Notes: generated by a model not told the origin, from the sequence alone. 64,000 nt of DNA from Ruthenibacterium lactatiformans (GCF_000949455.1 NZ_JXXK01000016.1:1-64000); one strand, 5' to 3'. Shown: positions 43,983-52,162, counted from the stretch's first letter. A program made the numbers and translations.

Positions 43983-45320
43983 ATGCCGAATACCTATGAA
44001 ACCAAATTGTGGGGAGGGCGCTTCCGCGGCGATGAGGACGCGCTGATGCAGCATTTCAACAGCGAGTGCTGGCGCACCAGCTGGCTGGTGGAGCCGGATA
44101 TCCAGGGCAGCCTTGCCCATGTGGCCATGCAGGTAAAATGCGGCCTGCTCACCTCCGCCGAGGGAGAGACGCTCACCCGAGGCCTGGAAACCATCCTGGC
44201 CGATTTCAAGGCCGGGCAGCTTGTTTACACCGAAGAATACGAGGATGTGCATACCTTTGTGGAGCTGCACCTGATACGCCGCGTAGGGGACGTGGGCAAA
44301 AAGCTGCACACCGCCCGCAGCCGCAACGACCAGTGCAATGTGGATATGAAGCTGTACGTCAAGCAGCAGGCACATCATGTGGCCGCTCTTATCGACACCT
44401 TCTGCGCCACGCTGCAGCGTGTTGCAGAGGAAAACCCGTGGATGATGCCGGGCTACACTCATCTGCAGCGCGCGCAGGTGGTAACGTTCAAATACCATCT
44501 AATGGCCTACTGTGAAATGATGCTGCGGGACAAAAAACGCCTGCTGAATGCCGTGGATGTGATGGATGAATCCCCTTTGGGCTGCGGCGCGCTGGCAGGA
44601 ACCACCCATATCATCGACCGCTCCTATACCGCTCAGCTCCTGGGCTTTTCCCACGGCGCATGCAAAAACTTTCTGGATGGCGTGTCCGACCGGGATTTTG
44701 TGCTTGAGGTACTCTCGGATTTCAGCATCCTGATGATGCACCTCTCCCGTCTGGCCGAGGAGCTCATCTTATGGAGCAGCGCTGAATTTGGTTTCGTGGT
44801 GCTGGACGACAAATATACCACAGGCTCCAGCATCATGCCGCAGAAGAAAAATCCGGACGGCGCGGAGTTGGTACGCGGGCGCACGGGCCGCGTCTACGGC
44901 GATCTGATGGCCTTGTTGTGTGCGATGAAGGGTCTGCCTCTGGCCTACAACAAGGACATGCAGCAGGACAAGGACTCCTTTGCAGATGCGCTGGACGTGG
45001 TAACAGCTTCATTGATGATGATGGAGCGCATGATCGGTACGCTGCAGGCAAAGCCAGAGGCCATGGAGGCCGCGGTAAAAAAGGGCTTTCTGAATGCCAC
45101 GGAAGTGGCGGACTATCTGGTGCAGCACGGCGTTCCCTTCCGCGACGCTCACGGCATCGTGGGACAGATCGTTATTTATTGTGAGGACGCGCAGAAAGGC
45201 ATCGAGGAACTTTCCCTGGACGAACTGCTTCAGTTTTCACCCGCCTTCGGGCCGGATATCTTCAGCTACATCGACTACGCCGCCATTCTGCAAAAAGGCA
45301 TCAAAAAAGAAATGCTGTAA
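43983..45320 (+). CDS. argH: Argininosuccinate lyase
   Basis: A 445-residue lyase splitting argininosuccinate to arginine and fumarate. The family signature GSSIMPQKKNPD (about residue 280) holds the catalytic serine loop. TARSRNDQ and MPGYTHLQRAQVV carry other substrate contacts. RBS AGGAGGAAA. It works with argG on the other strand. Confidence 0.97.
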   Translation: MPNTYETKLWGGRFRGDEDALMQHFNSECWRTSWLVEPDIQGSLAHVAMQVKCGLLTSAEGETLTRGLETILADFKAGQLVYTEEYEDVHTFVELHLIRRVGDVGKKLHTARSRNDQCNVDMKLYVKQQAHHVAALIDTFCATLQRVAEENPWMMPGYTHLQRAQVVTFKYHLMAYCEMMLRDKKRLLNAVDVMDESPLGCGALAGTTHIIDRSYTAQLLGFSHGACKNFLDGVSDRDFVLEVLSDFSILMMHLSRLAEELILWSSAEFGFVVLDDKYTTGSSIMPQKKNPDGAELVRGRTGRVYGDLMALLCAMKGLPLAYNKDMQQDKDSFADALDVVTASLMMMERMIGTLQAKPEAMEAAVKKGFLNATEVADYLVQHGVPFRDAHGIVGQIVIYCEDAQKGIEELSLDELLQFSPAFGPDIFSYIDYAAILQKGIKKEML

Positions 45321-45334
45321 TACAAATAAAAAAC

Positions 45335-45368
45335 GCCCCCGCCTGCGGCATAAGGCCGCTGCGGAGGC
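45335..45368. terminator. Bidirectional terminator between argH and the permease gene
   Basis: An imperfect GC-rich stem around loop ATAAG, with TTTTTA after it on the plus strand and a run of A's before it, usable from both sides. Confidence 0.65.
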
Positions 45369-45405
45369 ACTTTTTATTTTCGGAACTGATGCGGAGAAGT
45401 TTCGC

Positions 45406-46737
45406 TTATACTTCGAAGTTCACGGCGGTGTCGCCCTTCAGGTCCGTGCCGAACTCATAATCGTTGCCCGGCAGAATGGCATTGAGCAGAATGCCCACAA
45501 TGGCCGCGATGGCAAGGCCGGACAACGTAAAGCTGTAAGATGCGCCAAGCGGCACCGTGATGCCGCCCACGCTGTTGAAGCCCAGCGCGGAGACCAGGAT
45601 GACGGCCGCGATGATCAGATTGCGGGATTTTGTGAAGTCCACCTGGTTCTCCACGACGTTGCGCACACCCACGGAAGAGATCATGCCGTACAGCACAAAG
45701 GAGATGCCGCCGATGATGGCGGAAGGCACCGTCTGGATGGCTGCGCCGATCTTCGGGAAGAAGCTGAGCAGGATGGCAAAGCATGCAGCGATACGCATGA
45801 CACGGGGATCGTACACCTTCGTCAAAGCCAGCACGCCGGTATTCTCGCCGTATGTAGTATTGGCCGGTGCGCCGAAGAAACCCGCCAGGCTGGTGGCAAG
45901 GCCGTCGCCCAGCAAGGTGCGGTGCAGGCCGGGGTCGGACAGGTACGGACGCTCACAGGTGGCACTGATGGCTGCAATGTCGCCGATATGCTCCATCATG
46001 GTGGCCAGTGCGATGGGCGCAATGGTGATGCAGGCGCTGACGCTGAACTTGGCCATGCTGCCCGTATGGATGGCCAGGCCGAACCAGTCGGCCTGCTGGA
46101 TGGCGGTAAAATCCACCTCGCCCATGAAGAGTGCAGCGATATAAGAGACCACGATACCGATGAGGATGGGCAGGATCTTCACCATACCCTTGCCCCAAAT
46201 GTTGCATACCACGATGACGGCCAGCGCGATAAATGCCAAAAGCCAGTTGGACTGACAGTTCGTGATGGCGCTGGGCGCAAGGATCAGGCCGATGGAAATA
46301 ATGATGGGCCCGGTGACGACCGGCGGAAAGAACCGCATGATCTTGCGCACGCCGAACACTTTGATGAGAGCGCTGAGGATCACGTAGATCAGCCCGGATA
46401 CTACGATGCCGCCCGCCGCATACGGCAGCATCTCGCTGGGGGTGCCATCTGCACCCAGCGGGGCCACAGCAGCATAGCCGCCCAGGAACGCAAAGCTGGA
46501 ACCGAGGAACGCCGGCACCTTGCCCTTTGTCAGCAGATGGAACAGCAGCGTTCCGATGCCCGCGAACAGCAGCGCCGTGGAAACGCTGATACCCGTCAGA
46601 ATGGGCACGAGCACCGTCGCGCCAAACATGGCGAATGTGTGCTGCACGCCCAGCACCAGCATCTTGGGTACGCCCAGCTTACGGGCGTCGTACAGCCCTT
46701 CCCTGCCGAGCTCGATCTTTTTGGTCTCTTCGCTCAT
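45406..46737 (-). CDS. uraA: Uracil/xanthine permease (NCS2 family)
   Basis: A 443-residue nucleobase:cation symporter-2 protein with 14 predicted helices. It reads LGVQHTFAMFGATVLVPILTGISVSTALLFAGIGTLLFHLLTKGKVPAFLGSSFAF at the start, closest to uracil permease UraA. FFGAPANTTYGENTGVLALTKVYDPRVMR carries the conserved NTTYGEN motif. RBS GAGGAGG. A ~240-nt leader with a terminator hairpin (46815-46853) suggests attenuation by a nucleobase or nucleotide signal. Uracil versus xanthine is not certain. Confidence 0.9.
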   Translation of the reverse strand: MSEETKKIELGREGLYDARKLGVPKMLVLGVQHTFAMFGATVLVPILTGISVSTALLFAGIGTLLFHLLTKGKVPAFLGSSFAFLGGYAAVAPLGADGTPSEMLPYAAGGIVVSGLIYVILSALIKVFGVRKIMRFFPPVVTGPIIISIGLILAPSAITNCQSNWLLAFIALAVIVVCNIWGKGMVKILPILIGIVVSYIAALFMGEVDFTAIQQADWFGLAIHTGSMAKFSVSACITIAPIALATMMEHIGDIAAISATCERPYLSDPGLHRTLLGDGLATSLAGFFGAPANTTYGENTGVLALTKVYDPRVMRIAACFAILLSFFPKIGAAIQTVPSAIIGGISFVLYGMISSVGVRNVVENQVDFTKSRNLIIAAVILVSALGFNSVGGITVPLGASYSFTLSGLAIAAIVGILLNAILPGNDYEFGTDLKGDTAVNFEV

Positions 46738-46814
46738 TGATACTTCCTCCTCAAATCAAATGCCTTCTATTCCAAACACCATGTACGGTGTAAAGGCCGC
46801 GCGGCCAAAAAAAG

Positions 46815-46853
46815 AGGCATTTCCCTTATCGCCGCCGATAACGGAAAATGCCT
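46815..46853 (-). terminator. Leader terminator in front of the uraA-like gene
   Basis: On the minus strand a ~16-bp stem beginning AGGCATTTTCC is followed by C and a 7-base U run (46807-46813). It lies between the promoter and the gene, 78 bp before the start, so it should act as an attenuator. Confidence 0.75.
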
Positions 46854-46880
46854 TTTCTGTTATGAAGGAAAGAATAGAAT

Positions 46881-46933
46881 ATACGGCCCCGCCGTGCAGC
46901 CGAACGCCGCGCGGGGAAGGATAAGCGCCGTAT
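46881..46933 (-). promoter_or_regulatory. Structured leader element of unknown class upstream of uraA-like gene
   Basis: A helix ATACGGC/GCCGTAT (46881-46887 with 46927-46933) encloses CCCGC/GCGGG (46888-46892 with 46911-46915), an apical GC-rich loop and a one-sided 11-nt bulge (46916-46926). It precedes the leader terminator. I find no PyrR-binding loop or purine-riboswitch core, so its class is unknown. The remainder of the 322-bp gap 46738-47059 holds the promoter and nothing else recognised. Confidence 0.5.
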
Positions 46934-46986
46934 GAAGCTGTGCGCAAAGCTGCCGCATGTTCCAAACCTCTCTTTACATTTTATTT

Positions 46987-47015
46987 ATAATACCAGACAT
47001 GCGCGCGCGTTGCAA
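46987..47015 (-). promoter_or_regulatory. Promoter of the uraA-like gene
   Basis: On the minus strand TTGCAA (47010-47015), 17 bp, TATTAT (46987-46992). Transcription would start near 46980 and give a leader of about 240 nt. Confidence 0.6.
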
Positions 47016-47059
47016 TACTTTTTTCTCCCTTCTTTTTCAAAATTTGCAGCGGCGGCATT

Positions 47060-47434
47060 TCAACCCTTTCCCGCACTCGCTCCTTTTCGCATCATTGCGC
47101 GCAGCTCTTCCAGCGCTTTTTTCTCGATGCGGGATACATAGCTGCGGCTGATGTGCAGGATATCCGCCACCTGCTGCTGTGTCAGCGGCTGCGTGCCCGA
47201 AAGGCCGTAGCGCATGATGACGATCTGCCGTTCCCGGCCGGAGAGACGGTTCACCACACGGTAGAGCGCCTCGGTCTCCTCCTTGCGCTCGTAGTCCTCG
47301 TGCACGTCGAAGGTATCGGCCACTACGTCGTTCAGTGTCAGGCTGTTCCCGTCCTTATCGCTGTCGATGGGCTCCTGGATAGACACGTCGTTCTGGCTTT
47401 TTTTGCCCGCTCGGAACTGCATGAGCACCTCATT
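47060..47434 (-). CDS. sigK: Sporulation sigma factor SigK, C-terminal half (gene split by mobile element)
   Basis: This 124-codon fragment aligns with the C-terminal half of sigma-K: NEVLMQFRAGKKSQNDVSIQ corresponds to B. subtilis NEILMHLRALKKTKKDVSLH, then EPIDSDKDGNSLTLNDVV and the region 4 helix-turn-helix LTQQQVADILHISRSYVSRIEKKAL. Homology stops abruptly at the Asn-Glu codons, which contain the core AATGA. The upstream sequence belongs to the serine recombinase gene. There is no start codon or ribosome site, so no sigma factor can be made until the element excises. The N-terminal half should lie beyond the right edge. Confidence 0.92.
   Translation of the reverse strand, partial: NEVLMQFRAGKKSQNDVSIQEPIDSDKDGNSLTLNDVVADTFDVHEDYERKEETEALYRVVNRLSGRERQIVIMRYGLSGTQPLTQQQVADILHISRSYVSRIEKKALEELRAMMRKGASAGKG
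47430..47434 (-). other. Attachment-site core AATGA in sigK
   Basis: AATGA (minus strand) marks the switch from sigK to element DNA, at the same codons as the B. subtilis skin excision site, whose core is also AATGA. Its TGA is the recombinase stop codon. Confidence 0.85.
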
Positions 47435-49139
47435 CGCTATCCTCTCCCAACGGATACATAGGTTGCTCAACAGGGGGCAAATCGGCCTCTCCGTCCTCGG
47501 CAAACAGGTACACATAGGCGTTTTTGCCGTCCCAGACCACCTTTTTGACGATGGTGCGCAGCAGGCGGCGTTTTTCCTCCAGCGTGGCAGAATCCACCGC
47601 GCTGGCGAAGGATTGGATCATCTCCTGATGGAAGGCGAACTCCTGATGAAGCATTCGGCTCTGTTCGGTGAGGGCTTCCAACTCGGCAAGGCGCATCTGC
47701 TGGGTCTCGCTCTCCCGATGCAGTTCGTCGATCTGCTCCATGACGTACTTCGCGGAGGTGTCGCTGGCAACGGACAGGGACTCCACCAACCGCTTGATGC
47801 GGTCTTCCGTTTCTGCGTGCTTCTCTTTCAGCAGCGCCAGCTCTGCGTCGTAGCCCTCCTTGCTGCCGCTGATGACCTTCTTGGTCTGCGCCAGCAGCCG
47901 GGTAAGGGTCTCCTTGTCGGCGGACAGCTTGCGGATCTCCTCGATGATCTTGGCGTCCAGCGTGTTGCCGTTGCAGTTCTTCATGGCGCAGACCGTGCCG
48001 TGGCTGCGCTCCTTGGTGGAGCACATGTAGGTGTAGATCAGCTCGCCGTCCGCATTTTTGCGGTTGGTCAGCTTCGGGCGCATATAGTCGCCGCATTCGC
48101 CGCAGCGCAGCAGCCCGGACAGCAGCGCCACGTTGCTGCGGGGCCTGCGGTAGCTCTTGGATTTGTTGACATCCAGCATGGCCTGCACCCGCACCCAATC
48201 GCTGCCCGCGACGATGCCGGGGTGCTTGCCCACCGCCACGATCCATTCCTCCATGGGACGGATCTGGTTTGCCTTGCCGGGGTGCTGGAGGGTGCGGTTA
48301 TATGCCATGATGCCGTGCTCGCCGTCGAATTCTGCGCGCTCGGCAAACAGGTCAACATTGTTCTCTTTCAGATACTGATACGCCGTTTCGTCGGCGATCA
48401 TGTAGACCGGGTTTGTGAGAATGCCCCGGATGGCAAAGCGGGTGAACTGCTTGCCGCGCTTTGTGACGCAGCGGTGCTCCAACAGGTACTGGTCGGTCTT
48501 GCTGAGGGAGCCGGTCTCCATGAATACGGAGAAGATCGTCTTGACCAGCTGGATTTCCTCCGGAATGGGTTTGAGCTTGCAGGCCTTTTTCACCTTGCCG
48601 TCCACCGTCACGCTGGACAGGCTTTCCGAAGCGTAGCCGGTAGGCGTCGTGCCGCCCAGCCAGCGCCCGGTCTTGGACAGCTCGTGCATATTGTCCCGGA
48701 TGCGCTCGGCGATGGTCTCCCGCTCCAGCTGGGAGAACACCGACGCAATGTACATCATGGCGCGGCCCATGGGCGAGGACGTGTCAAACTGCTCGCGGAT
48801 GGAGATGAAGTCGATGTGCCGGTCGCCCAAATCCTCGATGAGCTTGGCAAAGTCGCCGATGTTGCGGCTGATGCGGTCGAGGCGGTAGACCACAATGGCG
48901 GCAAAGGTGATCTTCTGGGAGTCCTTCATCATTTTCTTGAACTGTGGGCGCTCCAGATTGCCGCCGGAAAAGCCCTCGTCCTCGTAGACCAGCACGTTTT
49001 CCGCCGCTTCCTCGCCAAAGTGCATGACGATGTACTGACGGCACAGCTCAATCTGGTTCTCAATGCTCTCGCCCTTGCCGGTGAATTTGGACTTGCGGGA
49101 GTAGATAACGTATTGCTTCGGCGTATCTTTCGTTTTCAT
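47430..49139 (-). CDS. Large serine recombinase (SpoIVCA-like)
   Basis: A 569-residue site-specific recombinase. The resolvase domain has YSRKS with the nucleophile serine near residue 17, VVYRLDRISRN and SPMGRAMMYIASVFSQLERETIAERIRDN. The recombinase domain spans ~165-290. A zinc ribbon (LLRCGECGDYM with later cysteines) and a long coiled coil (~400-510) follow. RBS GAGGTG, with a TATAAT at 49177-49182 upstream. Its terminal codons run into the sigK att core, GAA-TGA. In sporulators this enzyme excises skin in the mother cell. Here it is adjacent to the 3' half of sigK and co-oriented with it. Confidence 0.93.
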   Translation of the reverse strand: MKTKDTPKQYVIYSRKSKFTGKGESIENQIELCRQYIVMHFGEEAAENVLVYEDEGFSGGNLERPQFKKMMKDSQKITFAAIVVYRLDRISRNIGDFAKLIEDLGDRHIDFISIREQFDTSSPMGRAMMYIASVFSQLERETIAERIRDNMHELSKTGRWLGGTTPTGYASESLSSVTVDGKVKKACKLKPIPEEIQLVKTIFSVFMETGSLSKTDQYLLEHRCVTKRGKQFTRFAIRGILTNPVYMIADETAYQYLKENNVDLFAERAEFDGEHGIMAYNRTLQHPGKANQIRPMEEWIVAVGKHPGIVAGSDWVRVQAMLDVNKSKSYRRPRSNVALLSGLLRCGECGDYMRPKLTNRKNADGELIYTYMCSTKERSHGTVCAMKNCNGNTLDAKIIEEIRKLSADKETLTRLLAQTKKVISGSKEGYDAELALLKEKHAETEDRIKRLVESLSVASDTSAKYVMEQIDELHRESETQQMRLAELEALTEQSRMLHQEFAFHQEMIQSFASAVDSATLEEKRRLLRTIVKKVVWDGKNAYVYLFAEDGEADLPPVEQPMYPLGEDSE

Positions 49140-49309
49140 GGCGGCACCTCGCGTTATTCGTTAGGTTGGTAGATATATTATAACGGATTGGAATCCATTT
49201 GAAAAGGTACCCAAGGGAAGAATCTGAAAATTTCTGCGGATAGTCAGAGGTTTTCGCGCGCTGATTGTGCCAGTTCGGAGCGCATCGCTCATGTGAATCA
49301 AGAAAATGA

Positions 49310-49338
49310 TTGATGAAATGAGTGATGCATGCTATAAT
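49310..49338 (+). promoter_or_regulatory. Sigma-A promoter of the fic gene
   Basis: TTGATG (49310-49315), 17 bp, TATAAT (49333-49338), 31 bp before the start codon. Confidence 0.7.
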
Positions 49339-49369
49339 ATGGACAATCAAACTACGCTGTGAGGTACTC

Positions 49370-50356
49370 ATGAAAAACAAACAGCCTCCGTTTCAAGTCA
49401 CAAACAAAATGATCGCTGACGTTGCAGAAATCTCCGAGCTGACCGGAAGGCTTTCCGCGCACGATCATCTCTCCAGCAATCCCAATCTGCGCCGCACCAA
49501 CCGCATCCGCACCATTCACGGCTCCCTTGCCATTGAGCAGAACACCCTGAGTCTGGAACAGGTCACCGCTGTTCTGAACGGCAAACATGTTCTGGCTCCG
49601 CCCAAGGACATTGCCGAGGTCAAAAATGCCTATGAGATTTACGAGCGGCTGGACGAGCTTGACCCCTACTCCGTGGACGACCTGCTGACCGCTCACGGTA
49701 TCATGACTCGCGGGCTTGTAGAGGAGTCCGGCATGTTCCGCACGCGGCCTGTTGGCGTTGTAGATCAAGAGGGGCATGTCCTGCATTTTGGCACGCTGCC
49801 CCAGTATGTGCCTGATTTAGTCATGGAGCTGTTGGATTGGGCAAAGCACAGCGACCTGCACATGCTGATCCGAAGCTGCGTGTTCCACTATGAGCTGGAG
49901 TTGATCCATCCCTTTGCAGACGGCAATGGCCGTGTTGGGCGGCTCTGGCATACGTTGCTGCTCTCCAAGTGGAATCCCGTGTTTTCATGGCTGCCGGTCG
50001 AGTCCATCATCCACGACCATCAGCAGGAATACTACGATGCCATCAATGCCAGCAACGATGCAGGCGAGTCCACCGCGTTCATCGAGTTTGTGCTCTCCGT
50101 CATCAAAGCATCGCTCATCGACGCCATCCATACGAGTGATGCAATGAGCGCCGGAAAAATGGACAAGAAAACTCTGCGCTGGCAGAAGATTGAGCAGTTC
50201 TTGCAGACGCATGAGTATATCATGAACGCCGATGTGCGGGAGCTGTGTGGGGTTTCGGCATCGACGGCGAATCGAATTTTGGTTGGGCTGGCGAACGAGG
50301 GAAAGCTATACAAAGCTCGCGCGAACGGGCATTGGGTGTATCAAGCGTCAAATTGA
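49370..50356 (+). CDS. Fic-family protein (probable AMP transferase)
   Basis: A 328-residue Fic protein. The catalytic loop HPFADGNGRVGRLW (about residue 180) fits HxFx(D/E)GNGRxxR, predicting nucleotidyl transfer to a protein target. An N-terminal segment GSLAIEQNTLSLEQV (about residue 50) resembles the inhibitory helix SxxxE(G/N), though Gln replaces Gly/Asn. The C-terminal ~65 residues form a winged-helix-like domain (YIMNADVRELCGVSASTANRILVGLANEGKLYK). ATG 49370 follows GAGGT. It is divergent from the recombinase and is cargo; no separate antitoxin gene is seen. Confidence 0.9.
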   Translation: MKNKQPPFQVTNKMIADVAEISELTGRLSAHDHLSSNPNLRRTNRIRTIHGSLAIEQNTLSLEQVTAVLNGKHVLAPPKDIAEVKNAYEIYERLDELDPYSVDDLLTAHGIMTRGLVEESGMFRTRPVGVVDQEGHVLHFGTLPQYVPDLVMELLDWAKHSDLHMLIRSCVFHYELELIHPFADGNGRVGRLWHTLLLSKWNPVFSWLPVESIIHDHQQEYYDAINASNDAGESTAFIEFVLSVIKASLIDAIHTSDAMSAGKMDKKTLRWQKIEQFLQTHEYIMNADVRELCGVSASTANRILVGLANEGKLYKARANGHWVYQASN

Positions 50357-50389
50357 TACGAAAACCTGCCCACGATAGCCCAAAATCTT

Positions 50390-50435
50390 TTATACCCCTT
50401 TATACCCTTTTCAAAAGGGGTATAAAGGGGTATAA
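50390..50435. terminator. Near-perfect inverted repeat between convergent genes
   Basis: TTATACCCCTTTATACCC pairs with the following GGGTATAAAGGGGTATAA across a short A/T loop. Each arm carries an internal duplication of TATACCCCTT. It separates the convergent fic and HTH-protein genes and probably terminates both. Confidence 0.65.
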
Positions 50436-50442
50436 CGCATGA

Positions 50443-51258
50443 TCACTGCCAATTCCGTTTCAGGATCTCACTTTTAAGATACAGCGTACTCTTTTCCGAC
50501 GCTTTGATCGGATGAAGCTTTCCGCGTTTTGTCAGGTCGATGATATTCTGCCGGGAGCAGCCCAAGATCTCCGCCGCTTCCGCTGCGTTGATGACTCTGT
50601 GGGCGGCAAAGTTCTGGAAATCAGCCGCCGTCAGAGGAACACTTTTGCCGATCCGGTAGAGCATCGTATCCGAAACGGTCATGTTCACATCCCAAGCAAC
50701 TCCGTATCCGCCCGTCTGCATCTGCACATTCTGAAAATAGTCCGGCTTCTTGAGAAGGATCTGAAACGCCTTCGTCTTTTCAAAGTGCTTCTGCAAATCG
50801 CACTTCTTCACCGCGCCATCCCGGAAAAACACCAGCAGACAATGATCCTCCAGCGGCAGAACATCCTCAATTCGCTTTGAAAAGCGCTTCGTAATTTCTT
50901 CCGGAAGCTCCTTTTCATCAATGGGAACGAGATAGTAATCGTCCTGCGCACACCGCCCCATCGCCAGCATCAGGAGCGCATATTCGTCGTACTCCTTCAG
51001 ATGATTATCGCGCAGAATCTCTCCGATGTTCTGACGGTCGGGCGGAACAATCCGCTGCTCCACCCAGATTCTGCTCCAATAGGAATTGACGGTGGTTTCC
51101 CCGCGTTTTACAAAGGAATCCAGCAGCAGGGGCGTCTCCCATGCGTCTGCGCTCTCAGGCAGTTCAATGTAGAATCGCTTTTCCTGCTCGTAATACAGGA
51201 GGTATGCCAGATCCTTCTGCTCCTGCGCCGATTCATCTCGAATTGCAAAAATCTTCAT
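50443..51258 (-). CDS. Partner of HipA-like kinase: HipS-like N-domain, DUF2442-like and HTH fusion
   Basis: A 271-residue protein in three parts. Residues ~10-115 (LAYLLYYEQEKRFYIELPES, then WVEQRIVPPDRQN and YALLMLAMGRCAQDD) loosely resemble the N-subdomain missing from the adjacent kinase. Residues ~130-210 (IEDVLPLEDHCLLVFFRDGAVKKCDL, GVAWDVNMTVSD) resemble DUF2442. Residues ~225-271 (INAAEAAEILGCSRQNIIDLTKRGKLHPIKA) form an excisionase-type DNA-binding helix-turn-helix. It overlaps the kinase gene by 26 bp. A role as antitoxin and autorepressor is inferred. The HipS resemblance is by eye. Confidence 0.6.
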   Translation of the reverse strand: MKIFAIRDESAQEQKDLAYLLYYEQEKRFYIELPESADAWETPLLLDSFVKRGETTVNSYWSRIWVEQRIVPPDRQNIGEILRDNHLKEYDEYALLMLAMGRCAQDDYYLVPIDEKELPEEITKRFSKRIEDVLPLEDHCLLVFFRDGAVKKCDLQKHFEKTKAFQILLKKPDYFQNVQMQTGGYGVAWDVNMTVSDTMLYRIGKSVPLTAADFQNFAAHRVINAAEAAEILGCSRQNIIDLTKRGKLHPIKASEKSTLYLKSEILKRNWQ

Positions 51259-52051
51259 ATGCGCACCACCTTTTCCAGATCATTTCCCAGATTTTCTCCT
51301 GAAGCGGCTGAGAGATCACGCCGTCCAGTCCCTCCAGCAGAACCTGTTTGTCGCTCTCGTGAAGCGGCGTCAACTCCGGCATTTTGTCTTTCGGAATGAT
51401 ACGCAGGTTATCCCATGTGGACTTCGAGCCAATATAGTTGTTGCAGGGCTTGTCGGCCATCACATCAAATTTTGCCGCCGCAGCATCGTCAGGGCAACTA
51501 CAAAGCAGCGAAAGGCCGTGGTCAAACAGGGGCGCCAGACGAACTGTTTTCTTTCGACTGTTACGCAGCACCTCGATATTAGCGCCGTGGCGATCCCGGT
51601 TCAGAATCAGATAATCCACGACAAGCATCTGATAAATATAGTCTTCCCAGCCCATTCTGGAGCAAAACTCCAGCGCAGATTCATCCGGCAAAGCCTCCAA
51701 CTCCTTGTAGGCATCCAAGGCAATCTTTGATTCGCTCTTTGCCTTGAAATCCTCCGACGCGCAGAGATATACTTCATGCGTCTTGCCATCTACGGTCATG
51801 TCTGCGTGAATCAACTGGTACGACAAATGCGGAATTCCCAGTATCGTCAGCAGCCGGTCAACAATCAGCTCGTTCACGCACTCATGCCCAATGATGCCGC
51901 GTGCTTTATCAAAGTTGGAAAGCTTATAGTACGTCTTCTTTCCGCCGAGTTCGGAGTACGCTTTCAAAAAGGAACCTGCGGTTCCGGAAGAATTGCGATA
52001 GACAGACCACGACAAATACGTCAGGTCCTGCTTTTCTTTCATTAACTGCAT
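51233..52051 (-). CDS. HipA-like serine/threonine kinase lacking the N-subdomain
   Basis: A 272-residue HipA-family kinase. The catalytic loop LILNRDRHGANIEVLR (about residue 155) supplies the general-base Asp, and LAPLFDHGLSLL the Mg-binding Asp. The usual ~100-residue N-subdomain of HipA is absent, as in HipT of HipBST systems. HipA kinases phosphorylate aminoacyl-tRNA synthetases or related targets and arrest growth. ATG 52051 is chosen because GAGGTGA precedes it and a GTG further upstream lies beyond the -10 box. First gene of the pair. Confidence 0.8.
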   Translation of the reverse strand: MQLMKEKQDLTYLSWSVYRNSSGTAGSFLKAYSELGGKKTYYKLSNFDKARGIIGHECVNELIVDRLLTILGIPHLSYQLIHADMTVDGKTHEVYLCASEDFKAKSESKIALDAYKELEALPDESALEFCSRMGWEDYIYQMLVVDYLILNRDRHGANIEVLRNSRKKTVRLAPLFDHGLSLLCSCPDDAAAAKFDVMADKPCNNYIGSKSTWDNLRIIPKDKMPELTPLHESDKQVLLEGLDGVISQPLQEKIWEMIWKRWCAYEDFCNSR

Positions 52052-52072
52052 GTGTACCTTCACCTCAAGATC

Positions 52073-52101
52073 ATTATATCTTTTCACTTGTCATACGTCA
52101 A
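52073..52101 (-). promoter_or_regulatory. Sigma-A promoter of the HipA-like operon
   Basis: On the minus strand TTGACG (52096-52101), 17 bp, perfect TATAAT (52073-52078). The -35 lies inside the proximal operator copy. Confidence 0.75.
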
Positions 52102-52136
52102 GTTGATTTTTAGCGTACACCTTGTCGTATGACAAG
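52087..52136. promoter_or_regulatory. Two operator-like palindromes at the HipA-like promoter
   Basis: CTTGTCATACGTCAAG (52087-52102) and CTTGTCGTATGACAAG (52121-52136) are related dyads with centres 34 bp apart, about three helical turns. The proximal copy overlaps the -35 box. This fits autoregulation by the HTH partner protein. Confidence 0.6.
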
Positions 52137-52162
52137 CTTACCCGATTTTGCGCCCGCATAAA

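Noticed and set aside
46738..47059. PyrR-binding loop or purine riboswitch ahead of the permease
   Set aside because: Neither the PyrR anti-antiterminator consensus nor the conserved purine-riboswitch core could be found.
47435..47515. Extending the sigK fragment upstream to an ATG at 47515
   Set aside because: Those 27 codons are the recombinase 3' end read in another frame; sigK homology begins at the AATGA core.
52052..52087. GTG at 52087 as start of the HipA-like kinase
   Set aside because: It lies upstream of the -10 box, so it would not be in the mRNA; ATG 52051 has a good ribosome site.
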